Positions 36,073-46,139 of a stretch of DNA of 64,000 nt are shown in pieces. Location of the stretch: the NCBI RefSeq assembly GCF_030013905.1, contig NZ_CP124862.1, positions 2,049,051 to 2,113,050 on the forward strand. Reading direction: 5' to 3'. Below the pieces are notes generated by a model. The model was not told the DNA's origin, did no database searches, and saw only the letters and a program-made list of their open reading frames with translations. Position 1 is the first letter of the stretch, and each line of letters begins with the position of its first letter. A program made the position numbers and the translations under genes. Source of the stretch: Petroclostridium sp. X23 (GTDB taxonomy: Bacteria; Bacillota; Clostridia; SK-Y3).

Positions 36073-36910
36073 TGAGAGCACCTCCCATCCTGCATTCATG
36101 TTTTTCTTCCGAGAGTTTCTCATGTTCCTTGTACATGCGCTGTCTTCTCATTGCTTCGTCAAAATCTATTAAATGTCCGTCAAAATCCGGACCATCCACA
36201 CACGCAAACTTTGTCTCTCCGCCTACCGTTACGCGGCATCCTCCGCACATGCCTGTACCGTCTATCATGACAGGGTTCATGCTGACGATGGTTTTAATAC
36301 CGTATTTCTTTGTCAAGTCACATACCACTTTCATCATGATCAATGGGCCTATGGCAATGACCAGATCATATTGATTGCCTTCTTCGATCAGGTTCTTAAG
36401 CACATCGGTTACAAAACCTTTATTGCCGTTGGAACCGTCATCGGTGGTAACAAATACTTTATCACTTACTGCCGCTACTTCTTTTTCAAGGATAATCAGG
36501 TCTTTGTTTCTAAATCCTATAATGGAATGTACTTCCGCACCAAGGTTGTGCAGCTCCTTTGCCTGTGGAAATGCGATCGCTGTTCCCAAGCCTCCGCCGA
36601 TGACCGCTACCTTTTTCAATCCATCCAAGTGGGATGCTACACCTAATGGCCCCACAAAGTCCAAAATACTGTCGCCTTCATTGAGCGTACCCAGTAGTTT
36701 GGTAGTTTTCCCGACTTCCTGGTATATGATAGTTACCGTACCTTTTTCTCTATCATAGTCTGCTATCGTAAGCGGGATTCTCTCTCCTCCGTCATACACT
36801 CTCAGGATAATGAACTGACCGGGCTGTGCTTTCTTAGCGATAGCCGGTGCATAGATGTCCATTAGCTTCACCTGGGAGTTTAGTACCTCTTTTCTAACGA
36901 TTTTATACAT
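36065..36910 (-). CDS. nfnA: NfnA, small subunit of ferredoxin:NADP+ oxidoreductase
   Basis: The 281-residue protein is a ferredoxin-NADP reductase-like FAD/NAD protein. FAD site RIPLTIADYD, nucleotide site VIGGGLGTAIAFPQA, and a 2Fe-2S cluster motif near DGTGMCGGCRVTVGG...FACVDGPDFDGH are visible. It corresponds to SudB/NfnA and is found next to NfnB in many clostridia. GAGGG precedes the ATG. It leads the two-gene operon. Confidence 0.9.
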   Translation of the reverse strand: MYKIVRKEVLNSQVKLMDIYAPAIAKKAQPGQFIILRVYDGGERIPLTIADYDREKGTVTIIYQEVGKTTKLLGTLNEGDSILDFVGPLGVASHLDGLKKVAVIGGGLGTAIAFPQAKELHNLGAEVHSIIGFRNKDLIILEKEVAAVSDKVFVTTDDGSNGNKGFVTDVLKNLIEEGNQYDLVIAIGPLIMMKVVCDLTKKYGIKTIVSMNPVMIDGTGMCGGCRVTVGGETKFACVDGPDFDGHLIDFDEAMRRQRMYKEHEKLSEEKHECRMGGALNG

Positions 36911-37541
36911 TTTGACCCTCCCTCAACTGCAAGTATTTCAGTAATTCTGAAAACTTCTGCAAAAGCTTATAATTATTTTATATACCTGCGTACATAAAAA
37001 TCCTATAATAATAGCCTATTATCTTGCGTTCATTGGCTATATATAATATAGCGCATATTCATTACTTTTTCAAGCACCCTTGTTAAATGATTAACATTGT
37101 TTCGATATATTTAATCGATTAATTCAGATATGGTTTTTAATATTCCCGAATAAACCGATCGAATATTGGGATATACGAAAAGAATTTTTGTCAAATTACC
37201 AAATTGTTATAATACGCTATTATATTAAAAAGAATCAATCGTGATAATGTGAATATTTCGTTTATATCTGTACCTTAAATATCGTTAATATATTTTCAAA
37301 TACCAATGAGTTACTCTGCATACATAAGGCCAATATACCTCATTAATCGTCACAGCCCGTGAGTATCCGATGCATTCTAAACTGAATATATTTCTATATT
37401 ATGAAACATTATTTAGTCAATGTTTATTTTTAGACAAAAATATATTATAACAAATCTCACTACATGTCTATATTTTTTTGCATTGTTATCAGCGTAGTAT
37501 GATATTCCCTTTTTTTGATCTCAATCGCTTTCGTCTTATTA
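36911..37541. other. Intergenic region upstream of nfnA
   Basis: About 630 AT-rich bases with no coding frame of note. It must hold the nfnAB promoter, but no element could be fixed with confidence. Confidence 0.4.
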
Positions 37542-37698
37542 AGGCATCATCAAGAAAATACCAAGCCAATTGTAACGGCTAATTTTCCGTTCTGCTGCGT
37601 TGTCGTCAATCACAATACATGAGTATTACTCAATCCTCCGCCTTGTATAACGAAAATTATCTCGCTACAATTGACCAGTTTTTTTCTTGATGATGCCT
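37542..37698. repeat. MITE-like element with perfect terminal inverted repeats
   Basis: AGGCATCATCAAGAAAA at 37542-37558 is repeated in inverted form at 37682-37698. Inner arms around CAATTGTA and TACAATTG also pair, so the 157-base unit can fold into a long hairpin. It ends on the stop codon of the HD-GYP gene, whose TAG is formed at the junction. No coding capacity is present. Confidence 0.75.
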
Positions 37699-38842
37699 AA
37701 TCTTTCTTTAAATAATGCGGCACGGATAAATTAGGTGCTTCATACTGTATTCCTTCTATTACTATATTCTTTTCTGTCAGTAAATCAATGTTTTGAATTT
37801 CGATATTGACTGCATTCTGCTTAATGATTTTTACCTTTGGCCTTAAAGGATAGTTAGGATTGATCTCTTCAACTACACCAAACTCACCATTGCTTAACCT
37901 TACCAAAGTCCCAACAGGATAAGGGCTAACTTTTCTTACAAATGCCTGCACCATTTGAAAGTCAAAATGTCTGCCGGCACTTCCCATAAGAAGTTCTAAA
38001 ACTTCATTGGGCGGAACCGCTTTCCTATACGGACGGTCTGATGTTAATGCATCATACATATCTGTAATCGCTACGATTTTTGCTGAACTATGAATCTCAA
38101 GGCCTTCAATAGCCTTAGGATACCCGCTCTTATCCACTCTTTCATGGTGTTGAAGTATGATTACCTTCGCTGCTGCCGGCAATTCTCTGCTTTCCTTTAC
38201 ATATTCATAGCCTCTGGTTGGATGAGACTTGATAATATCATACTCAGCATCCGTCAATTTACCGGATTTATTTAATATTTCTTTTGGGATAAATGCATTA
38301 CCAATATCATGAAGCAGCGCGCCAATACATAACTCATTCAGTTGTTTATAATTAAGCCCAAGTTCTGCACCTAATATGAGTGATAACGTAGCAACACTCA
38401 CGCAATGTTCATAGGTATAGCTATCCATACATTTAATATCTACAAGACTTATCAAGGTACTTTTATTGCCTAAAACTTCTTCCACGATGCTTTTTGATAC
38501 ATCGCTTACTGCACTGGCGACCATATTTCTGGCTTCAATCACCTGTTTCTTGCCATTCCCCGCCATACTGGAATTAGTAGAAATCTTTCTGCAGCTTTCA
38601 AATGTATCTTTTATAGTTTTTACCGCTTTACGCTTGATTTCCGGTTTAATAATATCTTCTATCTCATTGTCGCTGTACTCATCATTTATATAAATAGTAT
38701 TTATCCCACTATCAGCAATTCTTTTTAACAACCCGTTATTAAGCGCAGTCCCCTGCTTTAAAAGCACATTTCCCTCACCATTATAAAGGGTCTTACCCAA
38801 AGTACAATTTTCTCTCACACAATTCACCGGCACTATACGCAT
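37697..38842 (-). CDS. HD-GYP domain c-di-GMP phosphodiesterase
   Basis: HD-GYP proteins hydrolyse cyclic di-GMP. The protein (381 residues) has an N-terminal linker domain and then the HD-GYP core: CIGALLHDIGNAFIPKEIL (HD), IKSHPTRGYEYV, QHHERVDKSGYPKAI (HHExxDGxGYP type, here DKSGYP), and ITDMYDALTSDRPYR. The usual GYP is kept. No membrane segment is seen. The start at 38842 has GAAGGTGG eight bases upstream. A c-di-GMP-I riboswitch with terminator precedes it, so its own substrate controls its expression. Confidence 0.92.
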   Translation of the reverse strand: MRIVPVNCVRENCTLGKTLYNGEGNVLLKQGTALNNGLLKRIADSGINTIYINDEYSDNEIEDIIKPEIKRKAVKTIKDTFESCRKISTNSSMAGNGKKQVIEARNMVASAVSDVSKSIVEEVLGNKSTLISLVDIKCMDSYTYEHCVSVATLSLILGAELGLNYKQLNELCIGALLHDIGNAFIPKEILNKSGKLTDAEYDIIKSHPTRGYEYVKESRELPAAAKVIILQHHERVDKSGYPKAIEGLEIHSSAKIVAITDMYDALTSDRPYRKAVPPNEVLELLMGSAGRHFDFQMVQAFVRKVSPYPVGTLVRLSNGEFGVVEEINPNYPLRPKVKIIKQNAVNIEIQNIDLLTEKNIVIEGIQYEAPNLSVPHYLKKD

Positions 38843-38885
38843 ATTCAATACCACCTTCATTTCAAAAACATTTTTTATATTTATA

Positions 38886-38924
38886 AATAAAAACAGCCGC
38901 AGAATTTTACTTAACTACGGCTGT
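38886..38924 (-). terminator. Riboswitch expression-platform terminator
   Basis: Hairpin ACAGCCGTAG/CTGCGGCTGT followed by TTTTTATTT on the minus strand, between the c-di-GMP aptamer and the HD-GYP start. Ligand binding probably shifts this hairpin. Confidence 0.8.
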
Positions 38925-38952
38925 CAACGCTGTTATGAATAATAAAATATAT

Positions 38953-39049
38953 TCACTCTTGCAACCCGACTATCCTAGTACTTTTTATCAGCACCTTAGA
39001 CTCGCAGCTTTGCGTCCTTATTTTTCAATAAGTTTGCCTATTTATATAA
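38953..39049 (-). promoter_or_regulatory. c-di-GMP-I (GEMM) riboswitch aptamer
   Basis: The minus strand shows the conserved GEMM blocks in order: AGGCAAAC, a small hairpin, GGACGCAAAGCTGCG, TCTAAGG, an arm loop, AGGATAGTCGGGTTGC. The GACGCAAAG core and the closing GGGTTGC are strongly diagnostic. It lies about 110 bases upstream of the HD-GYP gene and in front of an intrinsic terminator. Confidence 0.92.
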
Positions 39050-39107
39050 TATTAAAATCTAACTTCTCATTTAAACATAGGGCTCCAGAACTACAAACCC
39101 TTGCATT

Positions 39108-39136
39108 ATTATAGTACTTTTGACTTACATCGTCAA
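39108..39136 (-). promoter_or_regulatory. Sigma-A-type promoter of riboswitch-HD-GYP transcript
   Basis: TTGACG (39131-39136) and TATAAT (39108-39113) on the minus strand are separated by exactly 17 bases, near-consensus. Transcription would start near 39101, about 50 bases before the aptamer. Confidence 0.8.
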
Positions 39137-39375
39137 TAATTTCAGGAAATTAATCAAAGAGTTATGTTATATTTAGTTGAATAGTATAGAAATAATATCT
39201 AATCAAACGCCTAACCTTCTCTATTATATCACATAATTATATATTATGAATACTACTTTATTCCTATACTAAATTGTGATTTCTTTTTTCTCTTCTTTTT
39301 TATATCTTATTATAGTATAATGATTATATCATCTATAAAGAATAAAAGTGATAGTGATTGATCAGGGGGGAAGAT

Positions 39376-39888
39376 ATGGAATTATTTACAGACTTGGCGA
39401 ATCTTGTTACAAGTATCGGATGGGTACCTTTTTTATGTTTTGCACTAGGTTTGGTTTTGGTGATGATTGAGATCTTCGCACCGGGCTTTGGCTTTCCGGG
39501 AATTAGCGGTACCATTCTGCTTCTTATCGGAGTAGTTTTGACTGCCAAAACACTGCTTCAAGCTTTTGTAATGGTTATCATTATTCTTATCATACTGGGT
39601 ATCGCCCTAGCGGCTGTATTTCGTTCCGCTGCTAAAGGCCGTTTATCCAGAACACTTATCCTATCCGATTCAATGAAGAAAGAGTCGGGATATATCAGCA
39701 CTACCGACTTGGAATCTTTTATGAATAAAGAAGGATACACCATTACCAATCTTCGTCCTGCAGGGGCAGCGGATTTCGATGGTATAAAGTTGGATGTTGT
39801 ATCCGAATCATCATTCATCGCAAAAGGAACTAAAGTCAAAATCATTATGGTTTCCGGACCACGTATTGTGGTTAGAGAAATAGAATAA
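39376..39888 (+). CDS. NfeD-like membrane protein
   Basis: The 170-residue protein has about three membrane segments (FLCFALGLVLVMIEIFAPGFGFPG and the following ILLLIGVVL) and a C-terminal OB-fold, ending VSGPRIVVREIE. NfeD proteins are usual partners of flotillins, as here with floA 30 bases downstream. The ATG at 39376 has AGGGGGG upstream; the longer TTG frame has none. It is of the long, protease-free type common in Firmicutes operons of this kind. Confidence 0.88.
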   Translation: MELFTDLANLVTSIGWVPFLCFALGLVLVMIEIFAPGFGFPGISGTILLLIGVVLTAKTLLQAFVMVIIILIILGIALAAVFRSAAKGRLSRTLILSDSMKKESGYISTTDLESFMNKEGYTITNLRPAGAADFDGIKLDVVSESSFIAKGTKVKIIMVSGPRIVVREIE

Positions 39889-39918
39889 GATTAAACACAT
39901 CATGGAAGGAGTTTTTTT

Positions 39919-40908
39919 ATGGAATTTATTCTCATTCTCGTAGTATTAGGGATTGCTATCTTTGTTCTTGCTCTGTTCTTTAGTTTTATTCCTATTGGGC
40001 TGTGGATCTCGGCATTGGCTGCTAATGTAAATGTGGGTATCTTTACCTTAATAGGTATGCGCCTTAGAAGAGTTGTGCCTGCAAGAATCGTAAATCCTAT
40101 GATTAAAGCGCTTAAAGCCGGCTTGCAAGTCTCTACCAACAAGCTGGAAGCACATTATCTGGCAGGTGGTAACGTAGATAGAGTCGTAAACGCGCTTATC
40201 GCTGCACAAAGAGCAAATATCCCTCTTGAGTTTGAAAGAGCTGCCGCCATCGATCTGGCAGGCCGTGATGTTCTTCAGGCTGTGCAGATGAGCGTTAATC
40301 CTAAAGTAATAGAAACCCCTGTTGTAGCAGCTATTGCAAAAGATGGTATTGAGCTGCGCGCAAAAGCCCGGGTAACTGTTCGCGCCAATATCGACCGTCT
40401 GGTGGGCGGCGCCGGTGAAGAAACCATTATTGCCCGTGTTGGAGAAGGTATCGTCACAACGGTAGGTAGTGCGGAAACTCATAAAGAAGTACTTGAAAAT
40501 CCTGATTTAATCTCAAGAACGGTATTAAATAAAGGCCTTGATGCAGGTACTGCCTTTGAAATTCTTTCTATTGATATTGCCGATATAGATGTAGGAAGAA
40601 ACATAGGTGCCCAACTGCAAACAGACCAAGCTGAAGCGGACAAGCGTATTGCACAGGCTAAAGCTGAGGAAAGAAGAGCAATGGCTGTTGCGAAAGAACA
40701 AGAAATGAAAGCAGCCGTTCAGGAAATGAGAGCCAAAGTTGTAGAAGCGGAAGCGGACGTACCCAAAGCGATGGCAGCCGCGTTACGCGAAGGCAAAATG
40801 GGTGTCATGGATTATTATAATATGCAAAACGTCATTGCAGATACCCAGATGAGGGACTCTATTTCTAAGATAGGAAAGAATGATGTCCCCGGTGGAGAAA
40901 AAAAATAG
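39919..40908 (+). CDS. floA: FloA flotillin-like scaffold protein
   Basis: The 329-residue protein has one N-terminal hairpin membrane anchor ([30 protein letters not shown]) and a flotillin/SPFH-like core rich in alanine and valine. A coiled region [25 protein letters not shown] precedes the C-terminus. Sequence and length match FloA of Bacillus, which organises membrane microdomains. It is co-transcribed with nfeD and ends before a strong terminator. Confidence 0.95.
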   Translation: MEFILILVVLGIAIFVLALFFSFIPIGLWISALAANVNVGIFTLIGMRLRRVVPARIVNPMIKALKAGLQVSTNKLEAHYLAGGNVDRVVNALIAAQRANIPLEFERAAAIDLAGRDVLQAVQMSVNPKVIETPVVAAIAKDGIELRAKARVTVRANIDRLVGGAGEETIIARVGEGIVTTVGSAETHKEVLENPDLISRTVLNKGLDAGTAFEILSIDIADIDVGRNIGAQLQTDQAEADKRIAQAKAEERRAMAVAKEQEMKAAVQEMRAKVVEAEADVPKAMAAALREGKMGVMDYYNMQNVIADTQMRDSISKIGKNDVPGGEKK

Positions 40909-40914
40909 CAAGTA

Positions 40915-40940
40915 TAAGGGCGACCAATTGGTCGCCCTTA
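40915..40940 (+). terminator. Terminator after floA
   Basis: Perfect palindrome TAAGGGCGACC/GGTCGCCCTTA with AATT at the centre, followed by TTTATTTA, seven bases past the floA stop codon. Confidence 0.85.
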
Positions 40941-41081
40941 TTTATTTAAATAGTTAAGTTCAAGAATTAAATCATTTTTATATTATGTTTATTTAGGATT
41001 TCTAAGTAAAATATACCATTCTACCTGTACCATTCATTGAATAAAATAGATTAACAAGTTCTATTATTGGGGGAATGGGTT

Positions 41082-42656
41082 TTGAAGATCAATACAAAAT
41101 CGTTATTATACGGTACTTTTATTCTCACCGCAGCAAACTTTTTTGTTCGGATTCTTGGCTTTATATACCGTGTATTTTTAAGCAGATATATCGGTGCTGA
41201 AGGTATGGGACTGGTGCAGTTGATATTCCCTCTCTATATGGTGAGCATCACTTTGACATCATCCGGTATTCCGGTAGCGGTCTCCCGATTAGTATCGCAG
41301 CAAAAGGCTGTAAACAACGAATGCGCGGCAAAGAAAACCATTAGGGTTTCTTTAATTCTCGTTTCATTGATATCCGTATGTATATCACTTCTTCTATTTA
41401 TGAACATGCATAGTATTGCAGCCAATATCCTTAAAGATATTAGAACGCTTCCTTCGTTGTTTATATTTTCTCCTTGTATCATCATGATCGCGCTTGGCGC
41501 GGTATTGAAAGGATATTTTTATGGTCTGAAAGATATACATCCTTCTGCTCTCGCTGAAATCATTGAACAAATTGTTAGAATGATATTGGTTTTTTTGCTG
41601 TTACGATGCCTGCCTCCTCTAAGCATTGAAATATCTGCAGCAGTGGTAGTTTTAGGGATGGTCATCGGAGAATTAGCCAGCTTGCTTTACTTGCATTATC
41701 GCTATCATCATTCAGCCAAACTCAATCATAATAATAGAGCTACCTTATCGACATCATTCCTACTGAAGAATATTATTGCTATTGCCGCTCCGGTTACTTT
41801 TACCCGATTGGTCTCATCGGTGATGATGGCGGCGAACTCTATCCTCATCCCGCAGAGATTGATTGTAAGCGGTATGTCCTCCAACGAAGCCATAGCAACA
41901 TTCGGTATCGTTTCCGGAATGGTAATGCCGCTGCTTTTTTTCCCTTTTACCCTAACCAGCGCACTATCGGTAGTCATTATCCCAAATCTCTCAGAGAATG
42001 TGGCATTAAAGAATTGGAGTAATATACGTGATAAGACGGCAAAAAGCCTCCTTATCACGTGTCTATCTGCTTTTCCGTCCATGGCTATTCTTATTCCCTT
42101 GGGACAACCGTTGGGTCTTGCGATATACAATCATGCCGACGTTGGAAAATACCTTGTCCCTCTGGCTTTTACTACTATTTTCTTTTGTCTTCAGCACAGT
42201 ATGGGAAGTGTGTTAAACGGTTTGGGAAAACAGAACCGTTCCGCCGTCCATTTTCTGATAGGCGGCGCGATACAAATATTGTGCACATATTATTTAATTG
42301 CACAACCTGACATTGGTATCAACGGGTTTATTATTGGATTCTTCTTAAACACAGTCACCGTATCCTTTCTTAACTTCATTACTGCCATTCAGGTTACTAA
42401 GCTAAGAATAGAATGGATGGAATGGTTTATTAAGCCGGGATTAGCTGCACTTTTGATGGGTCTGATAGTTAGACTTTCATACCTCATACTAATAGATTTT
42501 GAAGTCTCTTACGTTATATCATTTATGTCCTCCATAACGGTTGGTCTTTTGATATTTATTACAGTATTGTTCTTGCTTGGCATCCTTCCATATTCAATAA
42601 TAAAAATGGTAAAAAATAAGCTGAGGAAAATGATGTCTGAAAGAAAGGCTCTGTAG
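41082..42656 (+). CDS. SpoVB-like lipid-linked oligosaccharide flippase (MOP superfamily)
   Basis: The protein (524 residues) has about 14 membrane segments. It opens KINTKSLLYGTFILTAANFFVRILGFIYRVFLSRYIGAEGMGLVQL, the signature of SpoVB/MurJ-like polysaccharide exporters. In spore formers SpoVB is needed for cortex peptidoglycan. The start is probably the TTG at 41082, with GGGGGAATGGG upstream. Several paralogues usually exist in clostridia, so the spore role is not certain. Confidence 0.85.
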   Translation: MKINTKSLLYGTFILTAANFFVRILGFIYRVFLSRYIGAEGMGLVQLIFPLYMVSITLTSSGIPVAVSRLVSQQKAVNNECAAKKTIRVSLILVSLISVCISLLLFMNMHSIAANILKDIRTLPSLFIFSPCIIMIALGAVLKGYFYGLKDIHPSALAEIIEQIVRMILVFLLLRCLPPLSIEISAAVVVLGMVIGELASLLYLHYRYHHSAKLNHNNRATLSTSFLLKNIIAIAAPVTFTRLVSSVMMAANSILIPQRLIVSGMSSNEAIATFGIVSGMVMPLLFFPFTLTSALSVVIIPNLSENVALKNWSNIRDKTAKSLLITCLSAFPSMAILIPLGQPLGLAIYNHADVGKYLVPLAFTTIFFCLQHSMGSVLNGLGKQNRSAVHFLIGGAIQILCTYYLIAQPDIGINGFIIGFFLNTVTVSFLNFITAIQVTKLRIEWMEWFIKPGLAALLMGLIVRLSYLILIDFEVSYVISFMSSITVGLLIFITVLFLLGILPYSIIKMVKNKLRKMMSERKAL

Positions 42657-42661
42657 GAGGG

Positions 42662-42904
42662 TGTGAAAAAGTGCTTAATCGGTCAGTCGCAAAGCACGGG
42701 GACGGAGCTTCAGCTTCACCAAAACCAGGTGCAGCAGTAGCTCCGTCCCCGTGCTTCACTCCTTCTGCGTTCTAAACCGTATATCCAATTCAGCACATAG
42801 AGAAAATCGGACATGGGGACTGGTCTGCTGTCAGGCCTGGTTTTTGGCCGGACTGCGGCCCTGTCCCCGTGTCAGATTTCCGAACGATTAAGCACTTTAT
42901 CACA
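42662..42904. repeat. MITE-like element, copy 1
   Basis: Terminal inverted repeats TGTGAAAAAGTGCTTAATCG (42662-42681) and CGATTAAGCACTTTATCACA (42885-42904) bound a 243-base unit. An inner palindrome with arms AAGCACGGGGACGGAGCT spans 42692-42756. The block GGGGACTGGTCTGCTGTCAG onwards (42814-42863) recurs at 59454-59503. No protein is encoded. Confidence 0.75.
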
Positions 42905-42926
42905 TCCACCTATAGCGGTACCGTAA

Positions 42927-42964
42927 AAGAGAAGGTGCTTTTTATCTAAAGACACCTTCTCTTA
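42927..42964 (-). terminator. Terminator after iolG
   Basis: Arms AAGAGAAGGTG and CACCTTCTCTT flank a 15-base loop, followed by TTTT on the minus strand. It lies at the end of the six-gene inositol operon. Confidence 0.8.
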
Positions 42965-42968
42965 TTAT

Positions 42969-43979
42969 TTACTCTTCAATCTTAACAGGTCTTCCTTCTT
43001 CCAGAGACTTTTTAGCTGCCAGACCTATTAGTACCGGTTTTAATCCGTCTATTCCCGTTACAGGCGTTTCCTTGCCGTTCACAATTGCATCAAAGAACTC
43101 TTTCATTTCCTGTGCAAAAGAATCCATATATCTCTCAAGGAAGAAATACTTCGGTTTTTCGCCGATAACACCTTCGGCAGTGCTTAATACTGCAGAGGAG
43201 GGCGTATCATTGGATACATTTATACAACCGGCTGAGCCGAAAACTTCCACTCTCTGGTCATATCCATAAACAGCCTGTCTGCTGTTATCGATTACTCCGA
43301 TAGCTCCATTCTTAAATTTCAAAGTGATTACTGCCGTATCTATATCTCCGGCTTCTCCTATCGCCGGATCAACCAACACTGCTCCTTGGGCATATACTTC
43401 TTCCACTTCACTTCCGGATAAATAACGCACCATATCAAAATCGTGGATTGTCATATCCAGGAACATTCCGCCTGACACTTTCACATATTCAACCGGCGGC
43501 GGGGCAGGATCCCTGGAAGTAATCTTGATAATATGCGGCACACCTACTTTCCCCGCTTTAATCAAATCATGAACCTGCTTAAAATTATGATCAAATCTTC
43601 TATTGAATCCAACTTGGAATTTCACTCCGGCTTCTTTTACTGCCGCCAATGCAGCATGAATACGGTCTAGATCGAAATCAATAGGCTTTTCACAGAAGAT
43701 ATGCTTGCCAGCTTGCGCTGCTTCAATGGTAATCCTGGAATGGGTATCTGTAGAAGAACAGATTAATACCGCATCTATTTCCGGATCATTAAGAATATCA
43801 TGATAGTCATTGGTAGTATTCTGAATGCCCATGCTATTGGCCCAATCCTTGGCATTATCGATATAAACGTCTGCAATGGTCTTTATTTCTGCTTCAGGAA
43901 TATGATAGGTTATGCTTTGTGTATGAACTTTGCCAATCCGTCCGGCGCCAATCACACCCACTTTTAATTTCTTGCTCAT
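42969..43979 (-). CDS. iolG: Inositol 2-dehydrogenase
   Basis: IolG oxidises myo-inositol to scyllo-inosose with NAD+. The protein (336 residues) opens KLKVGVIGAGRIGKVHTQSI (Rossmann). It has the catalytic Gfo/Idh/MocA signature EKPIDFDLD and the substrate motif GGMFLDMTIHDFDMVRYLSG with D and H. The start at 43979 has AAAGGAGG seven bases upstream. It is the last gene of the operon aldehyde dehydrogenase-iolB-iolD-transaldolase-iolE-iolG. A second paralogue lies at 51795-52811. Confidence 0.93.
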   Translation of the reverse strand: MSKKLKVGVIGAGRIGKVHTQSITYHIPEAEIKTIADVYIDNAKDWANSMGIQNTTNDYHDILNDPEIDAVLICSSTDTHSRITIEAAQAGKHIFCEKPIDFDLDRIHAALAAVKEAGVKFQVGFNRRFDHNFKQVHDLIKAGKVGVPHIIKITSRDPAPPPVEYVKVSGGMFLDMTIHDFDMVRYLSGSEVEEVYAQGAVLVDPAIGEAGDIDTAVITLKFKNGAIGVIDNSRQAVYGYDQRVEVFGSAGCINVSNDTPSSAVLSTAEGVIGEKPKYFFLERYMDSFAQEMKEFFDAIVNGKETPVTGIDGLKPVLIGLAAKKSLEEGRPVKIEE

Positions 43980-44023
43980 TTCCATGCCTCCTTTGTCACA
44001 GTTCAACTCTTATCTTCTTTGTA

Positions 44024-44923
44024 TTAGAGTCCTGTTTTTTCTTTAATATATCTTCTTGCTTTTATGGCATATTCCAATGGGTTGGCTTTTGCCGGATCTT
44101 GTTCCGCTTCAACAACAAACCAGCCTTCATATCCGCTTTCAGCCAGTATCTTAAATAATGGAGCAAAATCAATCATCCCGTCTCCGGGTACTGTGAATGC
44201 GCCTTCCTTCACTGCCTGCAGAAAACTCATTTTTTCCGATTTTACTTTTGCAAGCACATCTTTTCTTACATCCTTCAAGTGTACATGCTTCACACGGTTT
44301 ACATATTTTCTTAGCACTGCTTCCGGATCCTCTCCTGAAAACGTGAGATGACCACTGTCAAACAAAAGATGTACCAAAGCCGGGTCAGTCATGTCCATCA
44401 ACCGATCAATTTCCTGTGTTGTTTGTACACCTGTTCCCATATGATGATGATAGGACACAAGCATGCCTTTTTCTGCAGCGAGGTCACCTAGCTTCTCGAG
44501 GCCTTCCGCAAGTTTTTGCCATTCTTCATCTGTAAAAATCGGCTTTTTATCGAATACAGGAACATCCATCATTCCTTGTATGCTGTGACCTTGTTCAGCT
44601 ACCCCTATCATTTTTGCGCCTAATGCATGCAAAAAATCTCTATGCTCGATAAATGCTTTTATTGTTTCTTCTATAGGCTTCGTAGTTAGAAATGCGCTGA
44701 ACCACGCGTTGCAAATCTGTATGCCTCTCAAACCCAATGCTTTTTGTAGAACAGTAAGGTCTCTTGGATATTTGTTACCGATTTCCGAACCGTTAAACCC
44801 GGCTAATGCCATTTCACTCACACACTGTTCGAAAGTATTTTCTCTTCCCAATTCCGGCATATCATCGTTGGTCCACGCGATTGGTGCTATTCCTAATTTT
44901 ACTTTCTGCGCATCAAACATCAT
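44024..44923 (-). CDS. iolE: Myo-inosose-2 dehydratase
   Basis: IolE dehydrates scyllo-inosose to the 1,2-dione used by IolD. The protein (299 residues) is a TIM barrel of the AP-endonuclease-2 family. It starts [18 protein letters not shown] and has [14 protein letters not shown], a metal-site cluster [25 protein letters not shown] and [12 protein letters not shown]. The start at 44923 has GGAGG five bases upstream. It is the fifth gene of the inositol operon. Confidence 0.94.
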   Translation of the reverse strand: MMFDAQKVKLGIAPIAWTNDDMPELGRENTFEQCVSEMALAGFNGSEIGNKYPRDLTVLQKALGLRGIQICNAWFSAFLTTKPIEETIKAFIEHRDFLHALGAKMIGVAEQGHSIQGMMDVPVFDKKPIFTDEEWQKLAEGLEKLGDLAAEKGMLVSYHHHMGTGVQTTQEIDRLMDMTDPALVHLLFDSGHLTFSGEDPEAVLRKYVNRVKHVHLKDVRKDVLAKVKSEKMSFLQAVKEGAFTVPGDGMIDFAPLFKILAESGYEGWFVVEAEQDPAKANPLEYAIKARRYIKEKTGL

Positions 44924-44942
44924 CTTTTCCTCCTGCAAACGG

Positions 44943-46019
44943 TTATTTTACCGTAATCATAATATCCCGGATCATTCCGATTAAATCATCATATCCTTTA
45001 AGGAACTGTAAAAGTGTCCTTGTTACCGCACCATAAGTATCAAATTGTTCAACTGTCATTCCGTTAGGCTCATAGGCTTTAATAAAGTCCGGAAAATGCT
45101 TTGTTAGCTGTTCAATGATTTTAGGGTCAACGGGTTTATCAATACGCTTTTCAGCAGTCACATCGGACGCATTGAATCTCTTGATCCATTTATGAGGAAT
45201 GGTCATCGCCATGTCGGCACCTATAAATTCCGACCATTGATGATGATTCCGGTATGCGGCGGCCAATAGTTGGGTTCTGTACCCTTTTTCTTTATAAATC
45301 TTATACGCATTTTTCATCACCGCAACACCGGCCCATTCCAAGCAAACCGGGTCGACAATGATTCCGTCTCTTTCAGCAATTACCTTTAACCAGTCATCCA
45401 CTCTGCCCACCATGATAGTGCAAACGGGATGCATGGTAGACGTATCCTTCCCTTCCTGTTCTCTTCTTTCTAGCCCTCTTTCAACCGCTTCTGCTACCGC
45501 AAGGGCTTGAGGTACGGTAAAACTAACCGTTGCATTGATGCTTACTCCCTGATAGGTAGCTTCTTCAAACGCCCAAATCCCTGCTTTAGTAGTAGGCATT
45601 TTCACTTGAATATTGGGAGCCAGCGTACCGAAATATACCGCCTGTTCCAGCAACAAATCAGGGTTTTGATAGTACTTGGTATTTGTTTGAATAGATATTC
45701 TTCCATTTTGCCCGTTGGTTTTTTCAAAGATCGGATATAACAGCTTCGCACCCGCCACGGCCATTTCCTCATTTAACTTCCATGCGATATCATCTTCGGT
45801 TCCTGTTTTCATTTCACTGCATAGTTCCTTGATTCTGTCTTTGTACAAAGGCATTTCCTTTTTTAAAACATCTCCTACGATGACCGGATTGGTAGTCGCG
45901 CCTACCGCACCGTATTCCAACGCATACTGCAATTCGGATATGGAACAAGAATCGTTCCAAAAATCGGTTGGGGTGGTTGATGCCATTTCATGTAATGGAC
46001 TTTTGTATGATGTGCTCAT
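44943..46019 (-). CDS. Transaldolase-family protein in inositol operon
   Basis: The 358-residue protein has a transaldolase core. [30 protein letters not shown] carries the N-terminal TNP motif, and [12 protein letters not shown] carries the probable Schiff-base lysine. [25 protein letters not shown] follows. It is longer than housekeeping TalB-type enzymes by about 40 residues. It lies between iolD and iolE, where iolC (kinase) and iolJ (aldolase) would be expected but are missing. It could take the dihydroxyacetone unit from 2-deoxy-5-keto-gluconate and release malonate semialdehyde; this is inference. A general pentose role is the alternative. Confidence 0.85.
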   Translation of the reverse strand: MSTSYKSPLHEMASTTPTDFWNDSCSISELQYALEYGAVGATTNPVIVGDVLKKEMPLYKDRIKELCSEMKTGTEDDIAWKLNEEMAVAGAKLLYPIFEKTNGQNGRISIQTNTKYYQNPDLLLEQAVYFGTLAPNIQVKMPTTKAGIWAFEEATYQGVSINATVSFTVPQALAVAEAVERGLERREQEGKDTSTMHPVCTIMVGRVDDWLKVIAERDGIIVDPVCLEWAGVAVMKNAYKIYKEKGYRTQLLAAAYRNHHQWSEFIGADMAMTIPHKWIKRFNASDVTAEKRIDKPVDPKIIEQLTKHFPDFIKAYEPNGMTVEQFDTYGAVTRTLLQFLKGYDDLIGMIRDIMITVK

Positions 46020-46139
46020 GCTTATTCCTCCTTAGATTTTTATTTATAGATAAAAAACTTTAACTTACAGGATATATAACTTGGTAATTTTAAAATCCTG
46101 ATTTGGTTATCTATATACTCATTTTCTAATAAAATCCAA

